In this document: positions 43,861-53,245 of the stretch, in pieces
How positions within the stretch are numbered: the first letter of the stretch is position 1
Layout of the letters: the number at the start of each line of letters is the position of its first letter
NCBI GenBank assembly: GCA_902783375.1
Contig: CACZQN010000049.1
Location: forward strand, 1 to 64,000
Length of the DNA stretch: 64,000 bases
Origin: an uncultured Lachnospiraceae bacterium
GTDB lineage: Bacteria; Bacillota; Clostridia; Lachnospirales; Lachnospiraceae
Direction: 5' to 3'
Notes under the pieces: model-generated
What the model saw: only the letters and a program-made list of their open reading frames with translations
Told to the model about the DNA's origin: nothing
Database searches by the model: none
Program-made: the position numbers and the translations under genes

Positions 43861-46188
43861 TCAAGGGATACCCTGAGAGAGCCACGCTCCGCTTCTGTAT
43901 ATCATCTGATTCCTGCCCGGCACGCCGCGTATCCAGACCGCGCCCCGCTCATCCGTCCGGAGCGTCTCCATCTGATGCGCGGCAAGACGTTCCAGAACAT
44001 CCGGATGGGGATGCCCATACACATTCGCATGGCCGCAGCTGATCCATGCCGTCCCGGCGTCCGTTTGTTCAAGAAATGCATCGGCAGATGAAAACCGTGA
44101 TCCATGGTGGGCGACCTTCAGCAGATCTACCGCCGGCACCAGATCTCTGTTCACCATCTCCGTCTCCGGATATTCCCCGATATCCCCGGTGAGCAGCATC
44201 CGGAATCCCGGCAGCTGCAGCAGCAAAACCAGGGAGACATCGTTATCATCGAGCATTTCGTCAGTCCCACTGCAGGGCCACAGACAGTGGAAACGGACAT
44301 CCCCCTTTCCAACCGTCATTCCTTCTTCCAGATACCGGATGGAAATGTCATGCTGCTTCGCAAGTTCATAGATGCGGGCCGTTTTCTCATGCTCCGGCTG
44401 CTCCCTGTAACACATGGACAGGCAGATACAGGAAACCCGGATCGATCCGTCCTCGATCAGTTCCAGGACACCGGAGATGTGATCCTGATCCGGGTGCGTC
44501 AGGAAGATGCCATCGACCTTCCGTATCCCACGGTACTTCAGATATGGCAGCAGGCGGTATTTCCCGACCTGCCGGACACTGCTGCTCCCGTTGTCCACCA
44601 GATAGCAGCTGCCGTCTTCTCCGGTGATGACGAAGCCGTCTCCCTGTCCGACGTCAAGCATCGTCACCTGCAGCACCGGCTTCCTGACCAGGAAGATCAG
44701 CACCAGGAACGGCAGGAAGAATTTCAGCGACACATTCAGAATCCGGATCAGCCGGATTCCGGGCGGCGTCACATCAGCCGACTCCACTTCTTCCGCATGG
44801 CATCTCCGGTACATGCGGTAGAGCCGCAGTTTCCGGTCCGTGCGAAACCAGAGAAGGACCACCAGGCCAAGCAGCAGATAATACATCAGAATCCGGATAA
44901 AGGAAGGCTGTCCAAGGATCTGCTGATTTCCGGGAAGTTTCGATCCCGTCCTGCATAGCAGATCATAGATCCGGAAAATGCCATAAACACTGCCGAGCAG
45001 GAACATGGAGCTTCCCCGCAGGCCAACAGCGCCAAGCAGTCCTCCCGCGAGCCCTGTGAGGATGAAGATGCTCATCAGCGGAATCACGAGAAGATTCAGG
45101 AGGAATCCGGAGAGAAAGATTTCCGCATAATGCCAGAGCAGGACCGGCAGGGTCACCACATGGACCGCGGCAGTTGTGAGCAGCGGGTTCTTACAGTCTC
45201 TTCCGCCAAGGACAGGAAGGACAAATGCGATCCCCGCGACCGCCCCGAAGGACAGCTGAAAGCCCGCCTGATACAGTTCACCGGGATTGACCGCCAGGAT
45301 CAGAAAGGCCCCTGCAAGTAGTGCACTGGTCCGGTCATAGGTCCGATCGGTCAGGGTTCCGAGATGTGCGAGGATCAGCATCAGGACGCCGCGGCTTGTG
45401 GAGACCGGGAAACCGGTCAGCATGCCGTAGAGAATCAGCACCGCTATGGAGATCCCTGCAGAGGCTTTCTTCGGGACCTTCAGCGCCAGCAAAAGCGCAT
45501 AGAGCATCTCCCCGACAATCGAGATATGCAGACCCGAGATCGCCAGGATATGCGAGATGCTGTTCTTCCGGTACTCCTCCCGGACATCTTCCGGGAGCAC
45601 TTCCCGGATGCCAAGCACCATGGCGGAAGCTGTTGCGGCCTCCTGTTCCGGGAGTTCTCTGAAGAAAGCCTGCTGCATCTCATCCCGCAGCTGTGCAAGA
45701 CTGGCTGGGATCCCATAGATAAGGCGGTGCCAGATGCTGCCACGCTTGGCACTGCATTGCCCGGATCCGGCAGCGCATCTCGCATAAAAGCCTTCATTCC
45801 GGTAGTAGGCCCTGGCATCAAACTGGCCCGGATTGGTTGCACGCGCAAAGGCAGTGAATTCCGCCGCACCGGAAAGAATCGTACCCGGCAGAAACAGATC
45901 CGGTGCCTCACTCTCCTCTTCCGGCAGCTTGTACAGCAGCAGGATCTTCCTGCGGAACGGGATCGTGAGTTCCTCCCCGTCAGCCGTCTCGCAATGCACA
46001 TGCCGGAGGATGATCCGGAACTGCCCGCCCTCCTCCGTATATTTACGGATGCACCGGATGACGGTCCCGGAGAACTGCACGTTCTGCTTCTCTCCTTCAT
46101 AGACTGGCCGCATCCCTGGCCAGAAGATGTCCAACAGGAAAAGCACTGCCAGAAACGGCAGTGCTAACATCCAGATTGGTCTACGCAT
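43861..46188 (-). CDS. comEC: Competence protein ComEC/Rec2
   Basis: A 775-residue membrane channel thought to take up single-stranded DNA. N-terminal helices and a DUF4131 OB-like region (about 35-130) come first. The Competence domain with multiple helices (about 180-490) includes SHILAISGLHISIVG. A metallo-beta-lactamase-like domain follows (about 515-775) with LDVGQGDGFVI and THPDQDH. All domains look intact. It lies 59 bases after the GerMN lipoprotein, with comEA three genes upstream. Confidence 0.94.
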   Translation of the reverse strand: MRRPIWMLALPFLAVLFLLDIFWPGMRPVYEGEKQNVQFSGTVIRCIRKYTEEGGQFRIILRHVHCETADGEELTIPFRRKILLLYKLPEEESEAPDLFLPGTILSGAAEFTAFARATNPGQFDARAYYRNEGFYARCAAGSGQCSAKRGSIWHRLIYGIPASLAQLRDEMQQAFFRELPEQEAATASAMVLGIREVLPEDVREEYRKNSISHILAISGLHISIVGEMLYALLLALKVPKKASAGISIAVLILYGMLTGFPVSTSRGVLMLILAHLGTLTDRTYDRTSALLAGAFLILAVNPGELYQAGFQLSFGAVAGIAFVLPVLGGRDCKNPLLTTAAVHVVTLPVLLWHYAEIFLSGFLLNLLVIPLMSIFILTGLAGGLLGAVGLRGSSMFLLGSVYGIFRIYDLLCRTGSKLPGNQQILGQPSFIRILMYYLLLGLVVLLWFRTDRKLRLYRMYRRCHAEEVESADVTPPGIRLIRILNVSLKFFLPFLVLIFLVRKPVLQVTMLDVGQGDGFVITGEDGSCYLVDNGSSSVRQVGKYRLLPYLKYRGIRKVDGIFLTHPDQDHISGVLELIEDGSIRVSCICLSMCYREQPEHEKTARIYELAKQHDISIRYLEEGMTVGKGDVRFHCLWPCSGTDEMLDDNDVSLVLLLQLPGFRMLLTGDIGEYPETEMVNRDLVPAVDLLKVAHHGSRFSSADAFLEQTDAGTAWISCGHANVYGHPHPDVLERLAAHQMETLRTDERGAVWIRGVPGRNQMIYRSGAWLSQGIP

Positions 46189-46247
46189 CGCTCCTTCATC
46201 CGGAGCTATGGATATATCAGAGATTCAGACAGTGGTCGAACCCTGTC

Positions 46248-47195
46248 CTATTCGGTAATCAGTTCAAGATTTCGTTCAAATAATACATCAAAGTCCATGG
46301 TCTCATGGAAGCGGTGCTCGGTGCTTCCGGCAATCGTAAAGGCTACCTGGTTGACACCCGAGAGTTCTGTCAGGGTATTGACGATCGAATAAATCGTCAC
46401 CGCATCATCCACCCCGACCATCTTCGTCAGGAATTCCTGGCTGAGATCGACATAGCAGATGCCGTCCTTCGTCGAGGTTTTCAGAATCTGCGTATTCTCC
46501 GGGATCGTCCGCTTCAGGTGCTCTTCCGGCAGCGGGCCGTCCACCAGCTGCTGCAGGGCCAGTGCCGCCAGGGAGATGGTCCCGTCAAACTCGATCTGAT
46601 GTCTGCTGGTGACCAGCTTCTTTCCCTCTTCATCCGTATAGTAAAGTGTCAGGACAACCTTCTGATTGTAGGTCGTCTCACCTCCGGTATTGTCGATGAA
46701 ATCCATGGCACTCATCATGCCGACCGGATCCGCTTCTCCCTGCATGATCGGCTGTCCCTCAACCGTCATCTGGACGAAATCTACTTCCTCGATCTGGCAG
46801 AGGGTCTTCACAATACAGGCTCTGCGAAGGACTTCTGCGATCCCGGACAGATTCCGGTATCCGGAGGAAAAGTCCAGGGAAAGAATATCGCCTTCCAGGT
46901 TCCAGCTGTTGACATGGTACTCATCCAGAATCGCTTTCTTGAAGGTAAAATCCGTCGGTTCCGAGGACAGCCTCCGGATCATCTCCAGAATCAGTTCCTG
47001 CGGATCCGTCGATTCCGCTTCAAATGTCTCGCTGACGACCTGTGTCTCTCCTGTGTTCACACAGTACAGTCTGTAGGTATTGGCACTTTCCGTGCTTCCG
47101 GCACTACCGGACAGATCCCCGTTCTTTCCTGCTCCGCATCCGCAGATCAGGCACAGAATCAGCAGAGCCGGCAAAAAGAATCTGCTTTTACGCAT
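46248..47195 (-). CDS. GerMN-domain lipoprotein
   Basis: A 315-residue secreted lipoprotein. The signal peptide MRKSRFFLPALLILCLICGC ends in a lipobox (cleavage before Cys20). Two GerMN repeats follow (about 45-155 and 195-305; VTIYSIVNTLTELSGVNQVAF in part is typical). GerM in Bacillus acts in sporulation and germination; LpqB in actinobacteria acts with the MtrAB system. Start ATG 47195 follows AAGGAGG and overlaps the kinase stop by eight bases, so the kinase and lipoprotein are coupled. A role in tuning that kinase is inference. Confidence 0.85.
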   Translation of the reverse strand: MRKSRFFLPALLILCLICGCGAGKNGDLSGSAGSTESANTYRLYCVNTGETQVVSETFEAESTDPQELILEMIRRLSSEPTDFTFKKAILDEYHVNSWNLEGDILSLDFSSGYRNLSGIAEVLRRACIVKTLCQIEEVDFVQMTVEGQPIMQGEADPVGMMSAMDFIDNTGGETTYNQKVVLTLYYTDEEGKKLVTSRHQIEFDGTISLAALALQQLVDGPLPEEHLKRTIPENTQILKTSTKDGICYVDLSQEFLTKMVGVDDAVTIYSIVNTLTELSGVNQVAFTIAGSTEHRFHETMDFDVLFERNLELITE

Positions 47196-48654
47196 GCTCG
47201 CCTCCTTCTGCTGCCGCAACTCTTGCCGGCTGCACAAGCGGGATCCGGACCGTAAAGGTCGTTCCTTCATTTTCCTTTGAATAGACACGGATCTCCCCGT
47301 GATGCATGGTAATGATATTCTTCGTGATAGAAAGACCGAGGCCCGAACCGCCTGTTCCGCGGGAGCGGGCTTTGTCCACACGGTAGAATCGTTCAAAAAT
47401 CTGCTCCTGGGATTCCTCGGGAATGCCGATTCCGCAGTCCGCCACCTTGACAAAGAAGAACCGCGTGTCTGCATTCAACGAGACACGGACCCAGCCGTCG
47501 GGGACATTGTACTTGATGGCGTTCTCGATCAGGTTCGACAGCGCCAGTGTCAGTTTGACCTCGTCGATCTGCGCGGTCACCGGGCGGAAGGATTCAAAGA
47601 TCAGCTCCACGTGGTTCCGCATGGCGATTGGATTCAGCCGTTTCAGGATCTGCTCCACCATCTCATTCAGATTCACCTGGGAAATATTCATCTCCGCAGA
47701 GGTCCGGTCAAGCCGCACCAGGGAAAGAAGATCGTTGATGATGTTGTTCTCACGCTCGATCTCATTGTTGATATCCTGCAGGAACTCGCGGTACATCTCG
47801 TTCGGGACATTCTCCTCAGCCAGAAGTGAATCCGCCAGGACCTTCATGGAAGTCATCGGCGTCTTCAGCTCATGGGACACGTTCGAGACGAATTCCTGCC
47901 GCGAGCCCTCGAGCACGCGCATCCGCTCGAGGAAGGCCTGAAAAGCCTCCGCTGTGTGTTCCAGTTCGGAATACCCTCTTGTCCGTGGGACCGGATCTCC
48001 CGGGTTCTCCCGCATCTGGTTGATGGTTCTGGTCAGCCGGTTGATCGGCAATGTCACAAGGACCGCATAGCCGATTCCGAGCAGAATGGCGAACAGGGAG
48101 ATCACCCAGATAATCATCGAGGCGATATTCTGCATCCGCGCATAGACCTGGTCATGGTCCATCATCGAGAACGAAAGAATCATGACACCGATGATCGCAT
48201 GTGTTCCGGGATGATTCACGGGCAGGGTCAGTTCCACATAGTGCCTGCCCTTGTTCCGGTACGTGGAATTGGTTCCGCGAAAGGTCCGGATCGTCTCCTC
48301 GGAGATCAGGGTTTTGCCGCCTTCAAGGCCATAGCTGTCGTAGAGCACCTTCAGATACTCGTTGACCACGACAACGCGCCCCTCATAAAGATCAGCGAAC
48401 GCAGTGATCTCCGCATTCACCGACTGGATGCTGTCAGCGGTCACCTGGCCGCCGGACGCGATCTGGTTTGCCAGCTTCGCCCCGTAGCTCTCCAGAATTG
48501 CCACTCTTTCGTTGTAGCTCCTCTGGTCAAAGGAGGACAGTAGAACCACGGTCAGGATCCAGCACGGGACGGTCGCGATGATCAGCGTGTAAAGAAAGGC
48601 ATGCAGTCTCAGACTGCGAAAAAAATCAAAGACCGGTTTCAGTTTTTTAATCAT
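47188..48654 (-). CDS. Sensor histidine kinase
   Basis: A 488-residue membrane kinase. One helix (about 20-42) and a second (about 178-202) flank an external domain of about 135 residues; then HAMP, the phospho-His in FVSNVSHELKTP (H261) and an ATPase domain with GIGIPEE and GTGGSGLGLSI. The overall plan is of the WalK/PhoR/MtrB type. Start ATG 48654 overlaps the regulator stop (ATGA), so the pair is co-translated. The signal is unknown; a GerMN lipoprotein follows. Confidence 0.92.
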   Translation of the reverse strand: MIKKLKPVFDFFRSLRLHAFLYTLIIATVPCWILTVVLLSSFDQRSYNERVAILESYGAKLANQIASGGQVTADSIQSVNAEITAFADLYEGRVVVVNEYLKVLYDSYGLEGGKTLISEETIRTFRGTNSTYRNKGRHYVELTLPVNHPGTHAIIGVMILSFSMMDHDQVYARMQNIASMIIWVISLFAILLGIGYAVLVTLPINRLTRTINQMRENPGDPVPRTRGYSELEHTAEAFQAFLERMRVLEGSRQEFVSNVSHELKTPMTSMKVLADSLLAEENVPNEMYREFLQDINNEIERENNIINDLLSLVRLDRTSAEMNISQVNLNEMVEQILKRLNPIAMRNHVELIFESFRPVTAQIDEVKLTLALSNLIENAIKYNVPDGWVRVSLNADTRFFFVKVADCGIGIPEESQEQIFERFYRVDKARSRGTGGSGLGLSITKNIITMHHGEIRVYSKENEGTTFTVRIPLVQPARVAAAEGGEHA

Positions 48655-49343
48655 GCTTGAAAGAAGTACCCGACCCCCCAACGAGTGTGAATGTATCTCG
48701 GCTCACTTGGCTTCTCTTCGATCTTCTCACGAAGTCTCCGGATGTGGACGTCCACGGTCCGGTCATCCCCCGGATAATCCGGTCCCCAGACCATCTCCAG
48801 AAGTTTCTCCCTGCTGAAGACCTTGTTCTGGTTCTTGACCAGAAGTTCCAGCACATCAAATTCTCTGGCAGTCAGATTCACTTCCTGCCCCTTGATATAG
48901 ACTCTTCTGCCCGGCGAATCGATCCGCAGGTCTCCATACACCGTATCCTCCTCATGGACAGGTGCCTTCATGGAACTCTTTTCATTTCTCCGGATAATCG
49001 CCTTGATTCTCGCCTTCACCTCAAGAATGTTGAACGGCTTTGTGATGTAGTCATCCGCACCATACTCAAGGCCGAGGATTTTGTCCATATCCTCACCCTT
49101 AGCAGTCAGCATGACAACCGGCACATCCGAGAATTCCCGGATCTGCTGGCAGACCGTAAAACCATCCATCTTCGGAAGCATGACATCCAGCAGGATGATA
49201 TCATACTCCTGTTCTCTTGCTTTCTGGAGTGCTTCCTCTCCATCATAAGCTGTATCGACTTCCATACCGTCCTGTTCCAGACTGAACCGGATTCCCTTGA
49301 CGATAAGGGGTTCATCATCCACTACCAAAACTCTCTTAGCCAT
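48651..49343 (-). CDS. Response regulator, OmpR/PhoB type
   Basis: A 230-residue regulator with a receiver domain (acidic D9-D10, phospho-acceptor D53 in LLDVMLP, Lys in TKPFN) and a winged-helix DNA-binding domain (NLTAREFDVLELL ... RTVDVHIRRLREK). It pairs with the kinase downstream. It lies 34 bases after comEA, so competence genes and this system share a transcript. It resembles WalR, PhoP and MtrA; the exact target set is not known. Confidence 0.94.
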   Translation of the reverse strand: MAKRVLVVDDEPLIVKGIRFSLEQDGMEVDTAYDGEEALQKAREQEYDIILLDVMLPKMDGFTVCQQIREFSDVPVVMLTAKGEDMDKILGLEYGADDYITKPFNILEVKARIKAIIRRNEKSSMKAPVHEEDTVYGDLRIDSPGRRVYIKGQEVNLTAREFDVLELLVKNQNKVFSREKLLEMVWGPDYPGDDRTVDVHIRRLREKIEEKPSEPRYIHTRWGVGYFFQA

Positions 49344-49377
49344 GTTTCCTCACAATCCCACACAAAACAACGGTTTA

Positions 49378-50028
49378 TCATGATCCGACGAAGACCCTGT
49401 CACGGATCCTCTCGTATAGACCTTCTTTAATCCCCGGCACCTTCATGACGTCTTCTGCAGTCTGAAAAGCGCCGTTCTTCTCCCTGTACGACAGAATGGC
49501 CTTCGCCTTCATCTCACCGATCCCCGGAAGGCGCATCAGTTCTTCAAGACCGGCTGTATTCAGGTCGATCCGGTCCTCTTTTTCTCCGGAGGCGAGGTAC
49601 GGATCCCCTCCCGCGGCCGGACTGCTCTCGCCCTGAAAAGGAACATAGATTCTTGTTCCATCCTTCAGGAAAGCTGCCTGGTTCAGGGCTGCACCATCTG
49701 CATCCTCCGTCAGTCCTCCGGCACGGTTGATGGCATCCACCACCCGCATTCCTTCCTGCAGGACATAGACGCCCTCTTCCCGGACTGCCCCGCAGACATG
49801 GACGGTCACTTCGGGCGCAGCCTGCACCGCCTCTTCTTCTGGCACATCCGACACCGCATCCAGCGGCAGGAAGGCACTCTCCCCTGCGGACGGTTCTTCT
49901 GCCATCTCCACATCCGTGGAGGGAAATACCTGCTCTTCCCGTCTGGCAGACCGCCTCTCCAGGACAAACATCAGGCCGAAACAAAGGATCAACAGCAACA
50001 CCGCGATCTTTCGCATGCTGCTTTTCAT
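49378..50028 (-). CDS. comEA: DNA-binding competence protein ComEA
   Basis: A 216-residue membrane-anchored DNA receptor for transformation. One N-terminal helix (about 7-23), an acidic linker, an SLBB-like domain (about 73-140, VTVHVCGAVREEGVY) and a C-terminal helix-hairpin-helix pair (DLNTAGLEELMRLPGIG...) are visible. Start ATG 50028 follows AAAGGAG by seven bases. It heads a six-gene operon ending in comEC and folC. Natural competence would also need a pilus and ComFA, which are not in the window. Confidence 0.92.
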   Translation of the reverse strand: MKSSMRKIAVLLLILCFGLMFVLERRSARREEQVFPSTDVEMAEEPSAGESAFLPLDAVSDVPEEEAVQAAPEVTVHVCGAVREEGVYVLQEGMRVVDAINRAGGLTEDADGAALNQAAFLKDGTRIYVPFQGESSPAAGGDPYLASGEKEDRIDLNTAGLEELMRLPGIGEMKAKAILSYREKNGAFQTAEDVMKVPGIKEGLYERIRDRVFVGS

Positions 50029-50109
50029 CCGATGTCTCCTTTTTCGTACACAAAAAGAAAGGACCCCGATCAATCCCTTCTCCAATCAGCACCAAATGTA
50101 TCTGTCATT

Positions 50110-50137
50110 ATTTTAGCAGAACTGTTGAAATTTACAA
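50110..50137 (-). promoter_or_regulatory. Promoter for the comEA operon
   Basis: On the minus strand TTGTAA (50132-50137), 16-base spacer, TAAAAT (50110-50115), about 80 bases upstream of comEA. Confidence 0.55.
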
Positions 50138-50161
50138 GGGTATTTTTGCGTTTCTCCGGAA

Positions 50162-50196
50162 CAAATCAGGGACCGGCAATCTCATGCCGATCCCTG
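50162..50196 (-). terminator. Possible terminator of the six-gene operon
   Basis: A 12-bp stem with one mismatch (50167-50178 with 50185-50196) followed by ATTTGT on the minus strand; the weak T-run makes this tentative. Confidence 0.45.
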
Positions 50197-50215
50197 CATC
50201 TTTTCTGAATCTATT

Positions 50216-50390
50216 GTAACTGTTCAGGACCGACAAGAATTCGATAGAAAAGCGGCTGAAAGCGTGCTTTCATAGTCGCTTTTCTATCAAATTCTTACCG
50301 GCCTGATGGCCGACGCTTATAGACAGGAGTTGCGAAGCAACGATTAGCAGCGTAGCTGCGGTCTATAAGATGTCGGCCCTGAACAGTTAC
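50216..50390. repeat. MITE-like palindromic repeat, copy 3 (complete, 175 bp)
   Basis: It is bounded by terminal inverted repeats matching at 19 of 20 bases (50216-50235 and 50371-50390, GTAACTGTTCAGG.CCGACA). Inside are a hairpin with a 19-bp stem bearing one mismatch (50236-50254 with 50277-50295) and a three-way junction. The junction has a 7-bp plus 9-bp outer stem (50308-50324 with 50361-50378) and two inner hairpins, GTTGC-GAA-GCAAC and GCAGC-GTA-GCTGC. No open frame is seen. Its size and ends fit a non-autonomous element moved by a transposase in trans, but no target-site duplication was clear. Confidence 0.8.
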
Positions 50391-50408
50391 AATCTTTTTA
50401 CGATCTTC

Positions 50409-51917
50409 TTATTCACCAAGACGACGGAGCAGATCGCTACGCACCGCGCCGGTATCCATCCACCGGCTGCATTCGTCATAGGCCTGGTTTCCATGCTGCC
50501 GCAGGAAATCCATACTGTAATAGGAGGTGGACAGTTCGCTCAGGAAATACACCAGTTCCGATCCTCTGAGGTTATCTTCTTTCTCCGACACCTTCCGCAA
50601 GAACAGCAGTGCATCGGTCAGTGCCTGATCCGCCGCTGTCTCTGTCTGATCGATTCTGTCCTTTTCTTCCTGGAAGAACTGACGGAGAACCTCCATCACT
50701 TCGTCGTAAGAGTGGCAGCCCTGTGCACGTTTCCGGATCTCCCGGAAGGCGCCGAGAAGGCGGTCCCCTGCTTCCCCTTCGAGCACCGTCATCAGTCTGG
50801 CCGTCCGCTTTTTCAGGATCTCATTTTCCTCCTTCTCGAGGAGCGCCGAAAGATTCCCGTAAGCGTCTTCCAACTGCCGATCCGCATCCCGGTACGCCCT
50901 GAGAATCCCGAACAGCCGCTTCAAATACAGATTCTCTGCACTGATGCCCTCAAACCGGTACTGGAGTCTGGAAAGCATCATGGAGACGACGCTGATCCGT
51001 TCATCAAAAGAAGCATCAGCCAGTCTGGCGACATCCGCATCCTGCGCAGATCCGGCCAGAATATCATCGATGCGGTAGCTGTCTTCATACTTCCGGTACA
51101 GTTCCAGGTAATTCGCAAACCGGACCGCGATCTCCCTGCACTGCAGATATTCCTGGATGACCTGGACACTGACGGAGAACTGGTTGCGCTCATACGCCGT
51201 GAGGAGGGCGGAAAGATCCTCCCAGCCTCTCGCGGTGACGAATTCTCTCCCTTCCGCCCCGAAATCCATGTGATAGAAATCTTCCCGCCGGATCTCGAGA
51301 TAAGAAAGCACCGATGGGTGAATGGACCGCTCATAGGCATATTCCCGGAAAACATCCACGTCCGGCTCCACATCGATTCTGCGGATCCGGTCAAGCGTTG
51401 CGACATCGAACTCCCGCACGGACTGATTGTATTCCGGCGGATTCCCCGCCGTCACGATGATGAAGCCTTCCGGAACCGGATAATTGCCAAAGCGTTTCTC
51501 CTGCAGGAACTGGAGCATCATCGGTGCCAGTGTTTCGGATACGCAGTTGATCTCATCCAGAAACAGAATCCCCTCCCGGAGGCCGGTCTTCTCCATGGTA
51601 TCATAGATACTGGCGATGATCTCACTCATCGTATATTCTGTCGTCTCATACTGTTTCCCGCCGTAGGATTTCTCCTGGATAAACGGCAGGCCGATCGCAC
51701 TCTGTCTGGTATGATGCGTGATCGTATAGGAAACCAGCGCCACGCCTTCTTCTGCGGCAATCTGTTCCATGATTGCCGTCTTCCCGATACCCGGTGCCCC
51801 GAGGATAAACAGCGGTCTCTGCCGGACCTGCGGGATCCGGTAGCGCCCCATCTCATCCTTCTCGAGGTACGTTTTCAGGGTTTTCCGTACTTCTTCCTTG
51901 ACTTCTTTAATGTTCAT
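50409..51917 (-). CDS. MoxR-like AAA+ ATPase
   Basis: A 502-residue ATPase. Walker A is FILGAPGIGKTAIM (40-47 core), Walker B is GILFLDEINC (D121-E122), and sensor-1-like IVTAGNPPEYN follows. The first 270 residues form the AAA_5-type module seen in MoxR proteins; the rest is helical and charged, with no recognised domain. It overlaps the VWA gene by four bases (ATGA). MoxR ATPases act with VWA proteins as chaperones for metal insertion or complex assembly. It is last in the operon, next to repeat copy 3. Confidence 0.85.
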   Translation of the reverse strand: MNIKEVKEEVRKTLKTYLEKDEMGRYRIPQVRQRPLFILGAPGIGKTAIMEQIAAEEGVALVSYTITHHTRQSAIGLPFIQEKSYGGKQYETTEYTMSEIIASIYDTMEKTGLREGILFLDEINCVSETLAPMMLQFLQEKRFGNYPVPEGFIIVTAGNPPEYNQSVREFDVATLDRIRRIDVEPDVDVFREYAYERSIHPSVLSYLEIRREDFYHMDFGAEGREFVTARGWEDLSALLTAYERNQFSVSVQVIQEYLQCREIAVRFANYLELYRKYEDSYRIDDILAGSAQDADVARLADASFDERISVVSMMLSRLQYRFEGISAENLYLKRLFGILRAYRDADRQLEDAYGNLSALLEKEENEILKKRTARLMTVLEGEAGDRLLGAFREIRKRAQGCHSYDEVMEVLRQFFQEEKDRIDQTETAADQALTDALLFLRKVSEKEDNLRGSELVYFLSELSTSYYSMDFLRQHGNQAYDECSRWMDTGAVRSDLLRRLGE

Positions 51918-53242
51918 ATATTCGATTCTCCGATTTCCGTATGGATCGCCCAGGATGGAAAGATGCCGGAGCGCCAGGGCGCATTGCCGGCTGCTTCCGT
52001 TCCCTCCGGAAAGGCAAAGGCCGTCGGATACGCCGGCTTCTCCTGTGGATAGATGCCGTATCCGTCCGTGAAATAAATCAGTCCCTCGAGCTTTGCGATC
52101 TGGCCGGTGGCCTGCATCTGCCGAAGCAGGTCAAAAACAGGTCTGAAATCCGTCCCGCCCCTTCCTGCAATCCGGAAAGCCTGAAGATAGGCCTGCAGTT
52201 CTTCCGGATTCCGGATCACCCGGATGTCCTGGATCTGGTTGTCACACTGGATCAGGATGCAGGTGGTATTCTTTGCAAAATACTCCGTCCGCCCGTCTTC
52301 TCCCGGCAGGAAGAAGTCCATCGTCTGCTGCAGGAACTGCAGAATCTGTTCCTTGCTGCAGGATCCGGATGTGTCAAATGCGATGGCAAAACTCCGGATC
52401 TTCATCTGTTCTTTGTATTCTGGTTCTTCGATCAGCGGCATATTGCCATAGAGTGTCAGCCCATAGGTATAATATCCGTAATCAAAAGCGTCGAGATCCA
52501 GGCGCATCTGCTCCCTGGGTCTCGCAAAGCGTCTCAGAAAGGTCCGGTAGGAATGTCTGCGGCCGTTCTCAAAGAAGACAGCCTGAAAAAGCCTTGTCTT
52601 CTCGATCCCGATGGTCCGCCCGTACGTTTCGGCGTCGGACTGGACTTTCTCGCGGATCTCCTCCCAAAGCTTCTGTTCCTCCTGCTCCCGCCGTCTCCGC
52701 TCGCCGGAAGGCTCTTCCGGATTCTCCTGCGGCCAGAAGCTGTGATCATCCACATGGAACAGTTCCTCAAGCCGTGCAATTCTTGTGTCCGGGAGGCGAC
52801 CGAGATACTGGTAGACGCCCTGCACGGAGATGATCTGCAGCTGTTCCAGCAGTTCCTTCTCGAACCGCTCCTTCTCCTCCGGGATCATGATCATCGTCAC
52901 CGGGAGTTCGATCCCATCGATCAGACATTCACAGGTGATGTCAGCCGCCAGCTGCCAGCGGGCCGGCTCATGGTCCTTCTGCAGATGCAGATGGGAAAAC
53001 AGCAGGTGCAGCAGGCTGTGCAGAATCGCGCGGTTCAGCAGCACCGGATTTTCCTTGTACCGTTCCCGCAGCAGGATCGGAAGATAGATCAGTTTCTTCC
53101 CGTCCGTGCCGATCCAGTTGATCCGCAGGTCTTCTTCCGCCTGCATGGCGTCAAGCGCCGGATAGAGATAGCGCATCGCCAGATACAGTTCGGTCTTTCC
53201 TGCGTCGAGCATGTCTCTTGCCAGATTATCGATCTCTCTCAT
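51914..53242 (-). CDS. VWA-like (DUF2201-type) protein
   Basis: A 442-residue protein with an N-terminal putative metallopeptidase-like part (about 10-260; HSLLH at 75-79, then Asp101 in AADITCE) and a C-terminal von Willebrand A-like domain. The metal site is intact: DTSGS (D290), GGTDF and YFTDGYG. The usual HExxH is replaced by HSLLH, so peptidase activity is doubtful. A very charged linker (about 175-200) lies between the domains. It pairs with the AAA+ ATPase directly downstream. It starts three bases after the LRR gene. Confidence 0.8.
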   Translation of the reverse strand: MREIDNLARDMLDAGKTELYLAMRYLYPALDAMQAEEDLRINWIGTDGKKLIYLPILLRERYKENPVLLNRAILHSLLHLLFSHLHLQKDHEPARWQLAADITCECLIDGIELPVTMIMIPEEKERFEKELLEQLQIISVQGVYQYLGRLPDTRIARLEELFHVDDHSFWPQENPEEPSGERRRREQEEQKLWEEIREKVQSDAETYGRTIGIEKTRLFQAVFFENGRRHSYRTFLRRFARPREQMRLDLDAFDYGYYTYGLTLYGNMPLIEEPEYKEQMKIRSFAIAFDTSGSCSKEQILQFLQQTMDFFLPGEDGRTEYFAKNTTCILIQCDNQIQDIRVIRNPEELQAYLQAFRIAGRGGTDFRPVFDLLRQMQATGQIAKLEGLIYFTDGYGIYPQEKPAYPTAFAFPEGTEAAGNAPWRSGIFPSWAIHTEIGESNI

Positions 53243-53245
53243 CCC

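Noticed and set aside
50216..50390. tRNA-like gene because of its branched fold
   Set aside because: No acceptor/T-arm consensus, and its terminal inverted repeats argue for a repeat element.
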